In this document: positions 21,290-30,134 of the stretch, piece after piece | Layout of the letters: every line of letters starts with the position of its first letter | How positions within the stretch are numbered: the first letter of the stretch is position 1 | Origin: Dyella acidiphila | GTDB lineage: Bacteria; Pseudomonadota; Gammaproteobacteria; Xanthomonadales; Rhodanobacteraceae | NCBI RefSeq assembly: GCF_014863405.1 | Contig: NZ_JACZZA010000001.1 | Span: 744,001 to 808,000 of the forward strand | Reading direction: 5' to 3' | Length of the DNA stretch: 64,000 nt | Program-made: the position numbers and the translations under genes | Notes under the pieces: model-generated | What the model saw: the letters and a program-made list of their open reading frames with translations, nothing else | The model's database searches: none | What the model was told of the DNA's origin: nothing

Positions 21290-21823
21290 GTGAGCGGTTC
21301 CATGAGCAAGTCCGATCAGAGTTTCCTGCGCCAGTTCTCACTGCTTATCGCCGGTCTCGGCGTCCTCACCCTGGTACTGATCTTCACCGCCTGGACGATC
21401 TACGAGCACGAGCCCCAGGAAATCGATCCGAACGCCGCACAACACCTCTCCGCCAGTCTGGCCCCGAATGGCGCCGTATATGCCGGCAACACCGGCCGCG
21501 CCGCGATGGAAGCGGCGCAAGAAGCTGCGGCAAAAGCTGCCGCCGCACAGGTCGCCTTCGGCGGCTCCACCGACGGCAAGACCATCTTCAACGGCGTCTG
21601 CACCAGCTGCCACACCGCCGGCGTGCTCGGCGCGCCCAAGCTCGGCAGCAAGGAAGCATGGGCGCCGCGCATTGCCGAAGGCATCAATACGCTGGTGGAA
21701 CACGCGATCAACGGCTATCACGGCCCGGATGGCAACACCATGCCGCCGAAGGGCAACTATCCGAGCTTGAACGATGCGCAGGTAAAGGCCGCCGTGAGCT
21801 GGATGGTCGACCAGTCCAAGTAA
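21290..21823 (+). CDS. Cytochrome c5-like membrane-anchored c-type cytochrome
   Basis: 177 aa from GTG 21290 (GGAG six bases upstream; an ATG at 21302 is the alternative). One hydrophobic segment (about residues 15-37) anchors the protein, followed by an Ala-rich linker and a single cytochrome c domain with heme motif CTSCH near residue 104 and the axial Met in NTMPPKGNYPS. The fold and the position of GAPKLGSKEAWAPRI are those of cytochrome c5. Likely carries electrons in the periplasm between respiratory complexes. A hairpin terminator follows. Confidence 0.88.
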   Translation: MSGSMSKSDQSFLRQFSLLIAGLGVLTLVLIFTAWTIYEHEPQEIDPNAAQHLSASLAPNGAVYAGNTGRAAMEAAQEAAAKAAAAQVAFGGSTDGKTIFNGVCTSCHTAGVLGAPKLGSKEAWAPRIAEGINTLVEHAINGYHGPDGNTMPPKGNYPSLNDAQVKAAVSWMVDQSK

Positions 21824-21847
21824 GCCGCCGCATCGTCGCCGCATCCG

Positions 21848-21871
21848 CAACGCCGCCTCCGGGCGGCGTTG
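21848..21871 (+). terminator. Probable terminator hairpin
   Basis: Perfect 10-bp stem CAACGCCGCC / GGCGGCGTTG with loop TCCG, 24 bp after the cytochrome stop; only a weak T-rich tail (GTCGTCTGTG), so efficiency is uncertain. Confidence 0.5.
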
Positions 21872-21920
21872 TCGTCTGTGCAGCCTGCGGCAAAACCGCG
21901 CAGTACGGCAGCCGGTTATC

Positions 21921-22613
21921 ATGCTGCGCATGACTAACACCGCCCTCCCCGCTCCGAGCCAGTTCCCCGACCAGCTCGCCGAATTCACCCTCGCCGGCCC
22001 GGCCGGCGCGCTCGAAGCAATCAGCGACCTCGCCGAACGTCCCGGCGCACGCCGTGGCACCGCCGTGATCTGCCATCCCAATTCCAAGGACGGCGGCACC
22101 ATGCGCAACAAGGTGGTGACCATGCTCGAACGCAGCCTGCGCGAATCCGGACTGGACACGCTGCGCTTCAATTTCCGCAGCGCCGGCGAATCGGCGGGCG
22201 CGTACGACAACGGCATTGGCGAAAGCGAAGACCTGGCGGCCGCCGTCGCCTGGGTCCGCAAGATGCGCCCCGACGATGCGTTGTGGCTGGCCGGCTTTTC
22301 GTTCGGCAGCTACGTAACCCTGCGCAATGCCGTGCGCCTGCAGGCCGATGCGCTGATCAGCATCGCGCCGCCGGTAGGCCGCTGGGAACACGAAACACTG
22401 GCGCTGCCGCAATGTCCCTGGCTGGTGGTGATGGGCGAGGAAGACGAGATCGTCGAACCGCAGGCGGTGTTCGACTGGATCGACGGCCTCGAACAACCGC
22501 CCGAACTGGTGCGCATGCCGGAGACCGGACATTTCTTCCATCGCCGGCTGATGGACCTGCGCGGCGCAGTGAAGCATTGGGTGCAGGATCACTTGCCGCC
22601 CGAACGCAGCTGA
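21921..22613 (+). CDS. Alpha/beta hydrolase, COG2945-like
   Basis: 230 aa. The segment AVICHPNSKDGGTMRNKVV holds the oxyanion-hole His-Pro of this small hydrolase family, FRSAGESAGAYDNGIGE follows, the nucleophile elbow is GFSFGS, and the acid and His are in EEDEIVEPQ and PETGHFFHRRL. This matches the short alpha/beta hydrolases of COG2945, whose substrate is unknown. A start three codons later (21930) is equally possible; neither has a clear ribosome binding site. Followed by a REP doublet and zapE. Confidence 0.82.
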   Translation: MLRMTNTALPAPSQFPDQLAEFTLAGPAGALEAISDLAERPGARRGTAVICHPNSKDGGTMRNKVVTMLERSLRESGLDTLRFNFRSAGESAGAYDNGIGESEDLAAAVAWVRKMRPDDALWLAGFSFGSYVTLRNAVRLQADALISIAPPVGRWEHETLALPQCPWLVVMGEEDEIVEPQAVFDWIDGLEQPPELVRMPETGHFFHRRLMDLRGAVKHWVQDHLPPERS

Positions 22614-22624
22614 TCCAATACGTA

Positions 22625-22713
22625 CGTAGGTTGGGTTAGCGCAGCGTAACCCAGCAAATCTCCATCAAAGCGGCAAAACATTGTTGGGTTACGCTGCGCT
22701 AACCCAACCTACG
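22625..22713. repeat. REP doublet, TTGGGTTACGC family
   Basis: GTAGGTTGGGTTAGCGCAGC.. (22625-22653) and its inverted partner, TTGGGTTACGCTGCGCTAAC followed by CCAACCTACG (22684-22713), 30 bp apart. Each unit is itself a hairpin (GTTACGCTGCGCTAAC nearly self-complementary). Further units at 26627-26656 and 42530-42560. Confidence 0.85.
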
Positions 22714-22772
22714 CGCTGTGCTTTCGCATGCATACGCCGGCGAGTGCATGCCTTCAAGGTTCAAGCATCCCC

Positions 22773-23882
22773 ATGACCAACATCTCCCCCAGCGCGCGCT
22801 ACCAGGAAGGCGTCACCGCTCACCGCTGGAATTCCGATCCCGCGCAGCTCGCCGTGCTGCCCGAATTCGACCGCATGCAGACCGCGCTCTGCACCGGGAC
22901 GGATAACGGCAGCAGTCTGTTCGGCCGTCTGAAATCCCTGCTCGGCGCGGAAGAGCGTCAGGCTGTGCCGGGTCTCTACCTGTGGGGCAGCGTCGGCCGG
23001 GGCAAAACCTTCCTGATGGATCTGTTCGCCGCCAGCCTGCCGCATGGCGTGGCGCTGCGCCGTCATTACCACCGCTTTATGGGCGAGGTGCACGAGCGTC
23101 TGCGCGAACTGGGCGAACGGCAGGATCCGCTGGTGGAAGTGGCCGCCGGCATCGCGGCGCGCTGCCGCGTGCTATGCCTGGACGAATTCCTGGTCAACGA
23201 CATCGGCGATGCGATGATCCTGGCCAATCTGCTGACTGCGCTGTTTGCGCGCGGCGTCACCCTGGTCACCACCTCGAACACCGCGCCTGCCAATCTGTAT
23301 AAGGATGGCCTGCAGCGCGCGCGCTTTTTGCCGGCGATTGCGTCGATCGAAGCGCACTGCCACGTGGTGGAAATGATTTCCTCGCACGACTGGCGGCTGC
23401 GCGCGCTCACACATGCGCCGGTGTATCACACGCCGCCGGGTGCCGAGGCCGAACGCGAGCTGGCGCGCATCTTCGCCAGCCAGGCGCAGGGCGAGGTGAT
23501 CGACGGCGGCGAGCTGATCATCAACGACCGGCCGATTCCGGTGCGCAAGCGTGCCGACAATATCCTGTGGTTCGATTTTCCGGCGCTGTGCGACGGTCCG
23601 CGCGCGGTGGCCGACTACATCGCGCTGGCCAAGGCCGGCCCGGCGGTGATCGTTTCCAACGTGCCGCAGTTCACCATCTACAGCGAAGATCCGGCCAAGC
23701 GCTTTATCCAGCTGGTGGACGAGTTCTACGACCGCCACGTCAAGCTGATCCTGTCCGCCGGCGCGCCGATCACCGAGCTCTACGACGGCGAACGGCTGCG
23801 CGCGGAATTCGGCCGCACCGAGTCGCGCCTGATCGAGATGCAGAGCGAGGAATACCTGGCCCTGCCGCACCGGCCGGAATAA
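22773..23882 (+). CDS. zapE: Cell division ATPase ZapE (AFG1 family)
   Basis: 369 aa from ATG 22773. P-loop GSVGRGKT near residue 72 with the typical preceding GLYLW, RRHYHRFMGEVHERL, Walker B LCLDEFLVNDIGDAM, sensor TSNTAPANLYKDGLQRARF and the C-terminal YSEDPAKRFIQLVDEFYDR are all signatures of ZapE, the AAA-type ATPase that acts on the Z ring under stress. The frame is open 45 bp upstream but that part lacks family similarity. It follows the REP doublet and has no evident operon partner. Confidence 0.93.
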   Translation: MTNISPSARYQEGVTAHRWNSDPAQLAVLPEFDRMQTALCTGTDNGSSLFGRLKSLLGAEERQAVPGLYLWGSVGRGKTFLMDLFAASLPHGVALRRHYHRFMGEVHERLRELGERQDPLVEVAAGIAARCRVLCLDEFLVNDIGDAMILANLLTALFARGVTLVTTSNTAPANLYKDGLQRARFLPAIASIEAHCHVVEMISSHDWRLRALTHAPVYHTPPGAEAERELARIFASQAQGEVIDGGELIINDRPIPVRKRADNILWFDFPALCDGPRAVADYIALAKAGPAVIVSNVPQFTIYSEDPAKRFIQLVDEFYDRHVKLILSAGAPITELYDGERLRAEFGRTESRLIEMQSEEYLALPHRPE

Positions 23883-23946
23883 GCCGCTTCACGCTGCGCC
23901 GCCGCTGCTGCTACGGTGTCGCTACTCCTCGACCGTGGACTAGCCC

Positions 23947-24333
23947 ATGCTGACCGTAATCGCCCTTGCGCTGTTGGCCGGCGCCCAGCCTGCCGCTGCC
24001 GGCGACACCTTCGCCGAGCGTGTGCAGCGCGCCAAGCAATTGGAAACCACGGACGGCGGCCCGGCCTACCAGAAGCAGTTCTGGAACAAGACCCGCCAGC
24101 CGATGATCGACACCCTGCGCGGCTGCATCACCAGCAACGCGCCAGCGGACAAATCGCCGTTCACCCTGGTCGCCGACATCACGCCCGACGGCCACCCGCT
24201 GAAGGTGGAAGTGCGTTCGCCCACGCCGGTGGCGCGCTGCCTGGCCGGGCAGTTCTCGCTATGGATATTCCCTGCGCCGCCCAAGACATCCGGTTCGATC
24301 GACTATCCGATCGAAATCGACGTAAGCATGTAA
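23947..24333 (+). CDS. Small secreted protein of unknown function
   Basis: 128 aa from ATG 23947 with a short signal peptide (MLTVIALALLAGAQPAAAGD, cleavage near residue 18). Two Cys remain in the mature protein (RGCITSN and VARCLAG), which could form a disulphide in the periplasm. The spacing of strands (FTLVADITPDGHPLKVEVRS) suggests a compact beta fold. No family recognised. The next gene starts 10 bp downstream, so the two may be co-transcribed. Confidence 0.65.
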   Translation: MLTVIALALLAGAQPAAAGDTFAERVQRAKQLETTDGGPAYQKQFWNKTRQPMIDTLRGCITSNAPADKSPFTLVADITPDGHPLKVEVRSPTPVARCLAGQFSLWIFPAPPKTSGSIDYPIEIDVSM

Positions 24334-24343
24334 GCGCCGACAC

Positions 24344-25216
24344 ATGGCCAGGGTCCTGATCCCGCTACCGCATCTGGACTACGACCCCAGCGAGGTCGCC
24401 GTGCCATGGCGTGTGCTGACGCAAGCCGGGCATCGCGTGGTGTTTGCCACGCCCGATGGCGATGTCGCCAGCGCCGATCCGATCATGCTCAGCGGCATCG
24501 GGCTCGATCCATGGGGTTGGATCCCGGGATTGCGCCAGCTGCGCGTGTTCGGCCTGCTGCTGCGCGCAAACCGCGATGCACGGCGCGCGCACGCCGCGCT
24601 GGTGCAGGACCCGGCATTCCGTGCACCGCTGCGCTGGGATGCACTCGACGCCCATGCCTACGACGCGCTGCTGCTGCCTGGCGGCCACTGCGCGCGCGGC
24701 ATGCGCAGCTATCTGGAAAGCGGGCTGCTGCAGGCGCAAGTCGCCGCCTGCTTCGAGGCCGGCAAACCGGTGGCGGCAATCTGCCATGGCGTGCTGCTGG
24801 CCGCGCGCAGCCGGCGCGCCGATGGCCGCTCGGTGCTGTATCAGCGCCGCACTACCGGCCTCACCTGGGCCCTGGAAAAGTCGGCGTGGTCGCTGACGCG
24901 CATCACGCGCTTCTGGGATCCACACTACTACCGCACCTATCGCGAACAGCCCGGACAGGCGCCCGGCTACATGTCGGTGCAGCAGGAAGTGACGCGCGTA
25001 CTGGCTTCCCCCGACGATTTTCTCGATGTGCCCGCCAACGCGCCGCAGCAATGGCACAAGACCTCCGGCATGGTGCGCGACCGCGACCGCGACGAACGGC
25101 CGGCCTTCATCGTGCGCGACGGCAATTACCTGTCCGCGCGCTGGCCGGGCGATGTGCATCGCTTCGCACATACGTTTGCCGACATGCTTACGGCGCAGGA
25201 TCAGGCTCGCACGTGA
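24344..25216 (+). CDS. DJ-1/PfpI family protein (glutamine amidotransferase-like)
   Basis: 290 aa. Opens with MARVLIPLPHLDYDPSEVAV, has DALLLPGGHCARGM and the nucleophile elbow AICHGVLLAARS, in which the Cys is the conserved nucleophile of DJ-1/PfpI proteins. The C-terminal 90 residues (about 190-290) are longer than in the minimal family and carry RDGNYLSARWPGDVHRFAHT, seen in the larger members that may act as glyoxalases or deglycases. Biochemical role unknown. Sits 10 bp after a small secreted-protein gene. Confidence 0.85.
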   Translation: MARVLIPLPHLDYDPSEVAVPWRVLTQAGHRVVFATPDGDVASADPIMLSGIGLDPWGWIPGLRQLRVFGLLLRANRDARRAHAALVQDPAFRAPLRWDALDAHAYDALLLPGGHCARGMRSYLESGLLQAQVAACFEAGKPVAAICHGVLLAARSRRADGRSVLYQRRTTGLTWALEKSAWSLTRITRFWDPHYYRTYREQPGQAPGYMSVQQEVTRVLASPDDFLDVPANAPQQWHKTSGMVRDRDRDERPAFIVRDGNYLSARWPGDVHRFAHTFADMLTAQDQART

Positions 25217-25258
25217 TGGATAAGGTCGCGCCCGCGTGACGGCTGCAAGGATTTACCG

Positions 25259-26548
25259 ATGACGCACACCGCAACACCCCGCTCCCGTAGCGACAGCTTC
25301 AAGGCAATCATCCGCGTCGTCAGCGGCAATTTCCTGGAGATGTACGACTTCATGGTGTACGGCTACTACGCGCCGGCGATCGCCAAAGCGTATTTCCCCA
25401 GCCACAGCGCCTATGCCTCGCTGCTGCTCACGCTGCTGGCGTTTGCAGCAGGCTTCGTGATGCGGCCGGTGGGCGCAATCGTGCTCGGCGCCTATATCGA
25501 TCACCACGGACGCCGCCGCGGCCTGATCCTTACCCTGGGCCTGATGGCGGTCGGCACCTTGCTGGTCGCCGCCGTGCCCAGCTATGCCGCGATCGGCGTC
25601 CTGGCGCCCGTGCTGGTGGTGGCCGGCCGCCTGCTGCAGGGCTTTTCCGCCGGGGTGGAGCTGGGCGGCGTATCGGTGTATCTCGCCGAAATCGCCACGC
25701 CCGGGCATCGCGGCTTTTATTGCGCCTGGCAATCGGCCAGCCAGCAGGTGGCGGTGGTATTCGCCGCCCTGCTCGGCCTGCTGCTGCAGTACTGGCTGCC
25801 GCCGCAGGCGATGACCGACTGGGGCTGGCGCATACCGTTCCTGATCGGCTGCGTGATCGTGCCGTTCCTGTTCCTGATCCGCCGCTCGCTGCAGGAAACC
25901 GAAGCCTTTCTTGCCCGGCACCGGCCGAGCGTCAGCGAGATCTATCGCTCCATGCTGGCCAACGCACGCGTCGTGCTGGTGGGCATGGCGATGGTGATGA
26001 TGACCACGGTGTCGTTCTATCTGATCACCGCCTACACGCCGACCTTCGGCGGCGAAGTGCTGAAGCTGTCGCAGGTCGATGTGTTCGTGGTGACGCTGTG
26101 CGTGGGCGTGTCGAACTTCGTCTGGCTGCCGCTGATGGGCACGCTGTCGGACCGCATCGGGCGCCGCCTCTTGCTGCTGGCCTGCACCGCGCTGGCCTTG
26201 CTCAGCGCCTATCCGGTCTTGCACTGGCTGGTTGCCGCGCCGGATTTCGGCAAGCTGCTGTGCGTGGAGCTGTGGCTGTCCTTTATCTATGCCAGCTACA
26301 ACAGCGCGATGGTGGTGGCGCTGACCGAGATCATGCCGGCGGACGTGCGCACCACCGGCTTCTCACTGGCCTACAGCCTGGCCACCACGGTGGGTGGCTC
26401 CAGCCTGGCGATCTCGCAGTGGCTGATTCATACCACCGGCAACAAGGCGGCGCCGGGGTTGTGGCTGTCGTTTGCCGCCTTGTGCGGCCTGGTGGCCACC
26501 CTGATCGCATTTCGCGACCCGCGTAGCCGGCTGCAGCACCGCCAATAA
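25259..26548 (+). CDS. MFS transporter, citrate/tricarballylate-proton symporter type
   Basis: 429 aa, about 12 membrane helices. [32 protein letters not shown] between helices 2 and 3 (the MFS A-motif region), [20 protein letters not shown] and the second-half A-motif [13 protein letters not shown] are typical of the metabolite:H+ symporter branch that includes CitA and TcuC. Substrate is likely citrate or another polycarboxylate, inferred from the family only. AAGGA stands seven bases before ATG 25259. Followed by REP units. Confidence 0.85.
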   Translation: MTHTATPRSRSDSFKAIIRVVSGNFLEMYDFMVYGYYAPAIAKAYFPSHSAYASLLLTLLAFAAGFVMRPVGAIVLGAYIDHHGRRRGLILTLGLMAVGTLLVAAVPSYAAIGVLAPVLVVAGRLLQGFSAGVELGGVSVYLAEIATPGHRGFYCAWQSASQQVAVVFAALLGLLLQYWLPPQAMTDWGWRIPFLIGCVIVPFLFLIRRSLQETEAFLARHRPSVSEIYRSMLANARVVLVGMAMVMMTTVSFYLITAYTPTFGGEVLKLSQVDVFVVTLCVGVSNFVWLPLMGTLSDRIGRRLLLLACTALALLSAYPVLHWLVAAPDFGKLLCVELWLSFIYASYNSAMVVALTEIMPADVRTTGFSLAYSLATTVGGSSLAISQWLIHTTGNKAAPGLWLSFAALCGLVATLIAFRDPRSRLQHRQ

Positions 26549-26562
26549 TTGTGCGGGCGCGG

Positions 26563-26656
26563 CTTGGTTACTCCGGACTTGGATCCGGTGCGGCCCGATC
26601 GACTTCATCGGATTGGCTTGGCGGCGTTGGGTTACGCTGCGCTAACCCAACCTACG
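26563..26656. repeat. REP units downstream of the MFS gene
   Basis: A degenerate CCGGACTTGGATCCGG hairpin (26573-26588) followed by TTGGGTTACGCTGCGCTAAC..CCTACG (26627-26656). The same two modules occur in the same order at 42480-42560. Confidence 0.75.
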
Positions 26657-26676
26657 TTCCTCGCTCGGGGGCTGGC

Positions 26677-26973
26677 ATGCGCGCACCTACTGGTTCGGTC
26701 GTCGGGCTTTGCTCCGCCTCCGCCACCCTGTCGGCCATGGGCATGGCCTTTCTCGGCTATTGGGGCATCCACGAACCGGCGCACTGGGGCTGGGCCGACA
26801 GCCTGGTGGTCGGCCTGGTCTTTCTCAGCTTCCTGGCCCTGGGCTCGACGATCTGGCTGATCACCACCCCGGTCGCCGAGGACGGCTGCGAGCGGATCGT
26901 GCCGGCCCGCCGCACCTTCGCCGCAGGCATGGCCCTGATGTGGCTGGCGATCGCCATTTCGGTGATTGCGTAA
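26677..26973 (+). CDS. Small membrane protein of unknown function
   Basis: 98 aa from ATG 26677. Two to three hydrophobic segments: residues about 6-24 (VGLCSASATLSAMGMAFLGY), 35-55 (LVVGLVFLSFLALGSTIWLI) and 80-98 (MALMWLAIAISVIA). A basic and acidic patch (PVAEDGCERIVPARRT) lies between the last two. I do not recognise the family. The frame continues upstream to 26551 but through a REP unit, so the later start is preferred; its ribosome binding site is weak. Stands before the nrdA control region. Confidence 0.5.
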   Translation: MRAPTGSVVGLCSASATLSAMGMAFLGYWGIHEPAHWGWADSLVVGLVFLSFLALGSTIWLITTPVAEDGCERIVPARRTFAAGMALMWLAIAISVIA

Positions 26974-27067
26974 TCGGGCCGATGCGCGGAAATCACGAAA
27001 TTCCCGCAGCCCGCATCGGGGCGGGCTTCGTGCCGCTTATCCACCGGCTTATCCACAAATTATTGGG

Positions 27068-27096
27068 TTGACCGGGCCACGTTACCCCGATATGTT
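27068..27096 (+). promoter_or_regulatory. Sigma-70 promoter for the nrdA transcript
   Basis: TTGACC, 17 bp, TATGTT; both hexamers are close to consensus and the spacing is ideal. Transcription would start near 27103, just ahead of the riboswitch. Confidence 0.7.
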
Positions 27097-27109
27097 GTGT
27101 CCCGTCGGT

Positions 27110-27290
27110 CGCCACAGTCGAACTAATTCGAATCAGTGGCTTGAGGGAATCCGGTGCGAAGCCGGAACTGCCCCGCAGCGGTAAGCGGAAACGAAAGCCC
27201 ATCGTGCACTGGCTCTGGGGCCGGGAAGCAGGGCGATTAGGCGGGTCGCGAGGCCCAAGTCCGCAAGTCCGAAGACCTGCCGACACGGTA
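27110..27290 (+). ncRNA. Cobalamin (B12) riboswitch
   Basis: All the conserved blocks of the cobalamin aptamer are present in order: GGGAATCCGGTGCGAAGCCG at 27145-27164, the B12 box AACTGCCCCGCAGCGGTAAG at 27166-27185, CACTGG near 27207, GCCGGGAAGCAGGGCG near 27220, and GTCCGAAGACCTGCC at 27267-27281. It lies between a good promoter and the nrdA start, 210 bp upstream of it. Binding of adenosylcobalamin would be expected to reduce expression of the B12-independent reductase. Exact ends are approximate because the closing stem was placed by eye. Confidence 0.93.
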
Positions 27291-27339
27291 TCGCCGGAGT
27301 GTGATGCCGAACGTGACAGCCTCCGCGGGGAGGAGTCGC

Positions 27340-27372
27340 ATGACGCGGACGTCAGTCTCTCGTGTCATGTGA
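27340..27372 (+). CDS. Possible 10-codon leader peptide in the nrdA leader
   Basis: ATG at 27340 is preceded after five bases by GGGGAGGAG (27327-27335), the strongest Shine-Dalgarno sequence in the leader, and reads MTRTSVSRVM then TGA. The site can be masked by a local hairpin, CCTCC (27320-27324) pairing with GGAGG (27329-27333), and the peptide's own coding bases form a 9-bp hairpin (27339-27347 with 27361-27369). Not in frame with nrdA. May be a regulatory leader peptide or chance. Confidence 0.35.
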   Translation: MTRTSVSRVM

Positions 27373-27499
27373 TCGGCCGCGGCGACCGCCACATCAGCCC
27401 TGCGCGCGGGAGCAGGCGGTTGAGATCGTGAGCCTGTCCCGTACGAACCGGACCCGAGAAGTCCGGCCCGGACAGGTTCCACAGCCTGGAGTGCCTGCC

Positions 27500-30010
27500 A
27501 TGCAACCTATCGATACCGAATCGCGCGAGCGCAGCGACGCCCGCGCGGAGTCGTCCGTCTTTTCCGCCGACGCCGATCCGTCCACCACTGCCAGCCACGT
27601 AACAATGTCCGCTACCGCCGAAGCACCGTTTGCCCTTACTCCGCCGCACAACCCCGGCCAGATGCGCGTGACCAAGCGCAACGGCGGCCAGGAGATTGTC
27701 GACGTCAACAAGATCGTGCGCGCGGTGACACGCAGCGCCGAAGGCCTGCACGCGGTGGATCCGCTGCGCGTGGCGCTGAAGACCATCGGCGGCCTCTACG
27801 ACGGCGCCAGCACGCAGGAGCTGGATCAGCTCTCGATCCGCACCGCCGCCGCACTCACCGCCGAAGAGCCCGAATACGGCCAGCTAGCTGCACGCCTGCT
27901 CGGCGCCTTTATCGACAAGGAAGTGAGCGGGCAGGAAATCCAGAGCTTCTCGCAATCGATCGCCCGCGGCGCCGAGCTCGGCATCGCCAACGCACGTCTG
28001 CGCGACTTCGTCGCGGCGAATTCGCGCAAGCTCAACGATGCGATCGATCCGCATGCCACGCGCCGCTTCGAATACTTCGGCCTGCGCACCGTGTACGACC
28101 GCTACTTGCTGCGCCATCCGCAGCTGCGCAAGGTGATCGAGACGCCGCAGTATTTCTTCATGCGCATCGCCTGCGCGCTGGGCGGCGGCGACATCGGCGA
28201 GACGCTGGAGCTGTATCGCCTGCTCTCCTCGCTGGAATACATCGCCAGCTCGCCCACCCTGTTCAATGCCGGCACCGCGCATGAACAGCTCAGCTCCTGC
28301 TTCCTGCTCGACTCGCCGACCGATTCGCTGGAATCGATCTACGAGAAGTACGGCGACGTGGCCAAGCTCAGCAAGTTCGCCGGCGGCATCGGCCTGGCTT
28401 ATTCGCGCGTGCGTTCGCGCGGCTCGCTGATCAAGGGCACCAACGGCCATTCCAACGGCCTGGTGCCGTGGCTGAAGACGCTGGACGCCTCGGTCGCCGC
28501 GGTGAATCAGGGCGGCAAGCGCAAGGGCGCAGCCTGCGTGTACCTGGAGCCGTGGCATGCGGATATCGAGGAATTCCTCGAACTGCGCGACAACACCGGC
28601 GACGAAGCACGCCGTACGCACAACCTCAACCTGGCCAACTGGATTCCCGACGAATTCATGCGCCGCGTGGAGCACGACGGCAACTGGTCGCTGTTCGATC
28701 CCAAGATCGTGCCGCACTTCGTCGACAGCTGGGGCGAGACGTTCGACCGTGCCTATCACCAGGCCGAGGCCGATGGCCTGGCCGTGAAGACGGTGAAGGC
28801 GCGCGAGCTGTATGCACGCATGCTGCGCACGCTGGCGCAGACCGGCAACGGCTGGATGACCTTCAAGGATCGCAGCAACGCCACCAGCAACCAGACCGCC
28901 AAGGCCGAGAACGTCATCCACCTCTCCAATCTCTGCACCGAGATTCTGGAAGTGACCAATGCCGGCGAAACCGCCGTGTGCAACCTCGGTTCGGTCAACC
29001 TGGCGCGCCATGTGATCGACGGCGCCTTCGATTTCGCCAAGCTCGCCAACACCGTGCGCACCGCGGTACGCCAGCTGGACCGCGTGATCGACCTGAACTT
29101 CTATCCGATCGACACCGCCGCCACCGCCAACCGCAAGTGGCGTCCGGTGGGCCTGGGTGTGATGGGCTTGCAGGACGTGTTCTTCAAGCTGCGCCTGCCC
29201 TTCGACTCGACCGAGGCGCTGGAACTGTCCACGCGCATCGCCGAGGAGATCTACTTCAACGCGCTGTCGCAGTCCAATGCGCTGGCCGAACAGCACGGTC
29301 CGCATCCGGGCTTTGCCGAAAGCCGCGCGGCCAATGGCGAACTGCAGTTCGATTACTGGTCCAATGCCAAGCCGAACGACCGTGCACGCTGGGATGCGCT
29401 GCGCGAATCGATCAAGGCCAACGGCCTGCGCAATTCGCTGCTGATCGCGATCGCGCCCACCGCCACCATCGCCTCCATCGCCGGCTGCTACGAGTGCATC
29501 GAGCCGCAGGTCAGCAACCTGTTCAAGCGCGAGACGCTGTCGGGTGACTTCCTGGTGGTGAATCGCTACCTGGTGGAAGAACTGAAATCGCTGGGCCTGT
29601 GGACGTCGGAAGTCCGCGATGCGATCAAGCTGGCGGAAGGTTCGATCCAGGGCATCGCCGCCATTCCGGAACGCCTGCGCTCGATCTACCGCACTGTGTG
29701 GGAGCTGCCGCAGAAAGCACTGATCGAGCTGGCCGCCGCACGCGGTGCGTACATCGACCAGAGCCAGTCGCTGAACCTGTTCATGGAAAACCCGAACATC
29801 GGCCAGCTCAGCTCCATGTACATGTACGCGTGGAAGGCCGGGGTGAAGACCACCTATTACCTGCGTTCGCGTCCGGCAACCAAGATCGCCAAGACCACCG
29901 TAACGGCCGCACCGGCCGACAAAGCGGCACCGGTGGTGGACCAGGAACAGGCGACGGCGGCGGTGTTCTGTTCGCTGGAGAATCCGGAGTATTGCGAGGC
30001 TTGTCAGTAA
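27500..30010 (+). CDS. nrdA: Class I ribonucleoside-diphosphate reductase, alpha subunit
   Basis: 836 aa from ATG 27500 (GGAG nine bases upstream). Reduces ribonucleoside diphosphates to deoxyribonucleotides with NrdB. N-terminal ATP-cone starts near residue 55 (MRVTKRNGGQEIVDVNKIV). Catalytic residues visible: Cys267 (SSCF), Asn477, Cys479 and Glu481 (SNLCTE), Cys494 (AVCNLGS), the radical-transfer pair Tyr786-Tyr787, and C-terminal redox pair Cys832/Cys835 (YCEACQ). The first 54 residues are low-complexity, and a start at 27604 is conceivable. Regulated by the B12 riboswitch upstream. nrdB lies 557 bp downstream, separated by REP units and an antisense GIY-YIG gene. Confidence 0.95.
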   Translation: MQPIDTESRERSDARAESSVFSADADPSTTASHVTMSATAEAPFALTPPHNPGQMRVTKRNGGQEIVDVNKIVRAVTRSAEGLHAVDPLRVALKTIGGLYDGASTQELDQLSIRTAAALTAEEPEYGQLAARLLGAFIDKEVSGQEIQSFSQSIARGAELGIANARLRDFVAANSRKLNDAIDPHATRRFEYFGLRTVYDRYLLRHPQLRKVIETPQYFFMRIACALGGGDIGETLELYRLLSSLEYIASSPTLFNAGTAHEQLSSCFLLDSPTDSLESIYEKYGDVAKLSKFAGGIGLAYSRVRSRGSLIKGTNGHSNGLVPWLKTLDASVAAVNQGGKRKGAACVYLEPWHADIEEFLELRDNTGDEARRTHNLNLANWIPDEFMRRVEHDGNWSLFDPKIVPHFVDSWGETFDRAYHQAEADGLAVKTVKARELYARMLRTLAQTGNGWMTFKDRSNATSNQTAKAENVIHLSNLCTEILEVTNAGETAVCNLGSVNLARHVIDGAFDFAKLANTVRTAVRQLDRVIDLNFYPIDTAATANRKWRPVGLGVMGLQDVFFKLRLPFDSTEALELSTRIAEEIYFNALSQSNALAEQHGPHPGFAESRAANGELQFDYWSNAKPNDRARWDALRESIKANGLRNSLLIAIAPTATIASIAGCYECIEPQVSNLFKRETLSGDFLVVNRYLVEELKSLGLWTSEVRDAIKLAEGSIQGIAAIPERLRSIYRTVWELPQKALIELAAARGAYIDQSQSLNLFMENPNIGQLSSMYMYAWKAGVKTTYYLRSRPATKIAKTTVTAAPADKAAPVVDQEQATAAVFCSLENPEYCEACQ

Positions 30011-30020
30011 GCGCACACAT

Positions 30021-30108
30021 CCCGTCACCCCGGCGAAGGCCGGGGCCTAGTGACTTGAGCACTGAACGGCAAAGTCTCTGGGCCCCGGCCTTCGCCGGGG
30101 TGACGGGA
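30021..30108. repeat. REP doublet, CCCCGGCCTTCGCCGGGG family
   Basis: CGTCACCCCGGCGAAGGCCG.. (30023-30046) with tail CCTAGTGACTT, and its inverted partner, GGCCCCGGCCTTCGCCGGGG followed by TGACGGGA (30081-30108). It begins 10 bp after the nrdA stop. A diverged third unit is at 30508-30541, on the other side of the GIY-YIG gene. Confidence 0.9.
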
Positions 30109-30134
30109 TGGTGGATCACAAGGGTGGCGGGAAG

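Noticed and set aside
21930..25216. Antisense frames across zapE, the DJ-1 gene and the hydrolase
   Set aside because: All lie opposite confident genes and lack domains or ribosome sites.
27362..27499. 46-codon N-terminal extension of NrdA from a GTG
   Set aside because: No ribosome site before the GTG, and it runs through a strong hairpin (27433-27476); the ATG at 27500 has GGAG at proper spacing.
27884..30028. 714-codon antisense frame opposite nrdA
   Set aside because: Shadow of the real gene's third-position bias; no recognisable sequence.
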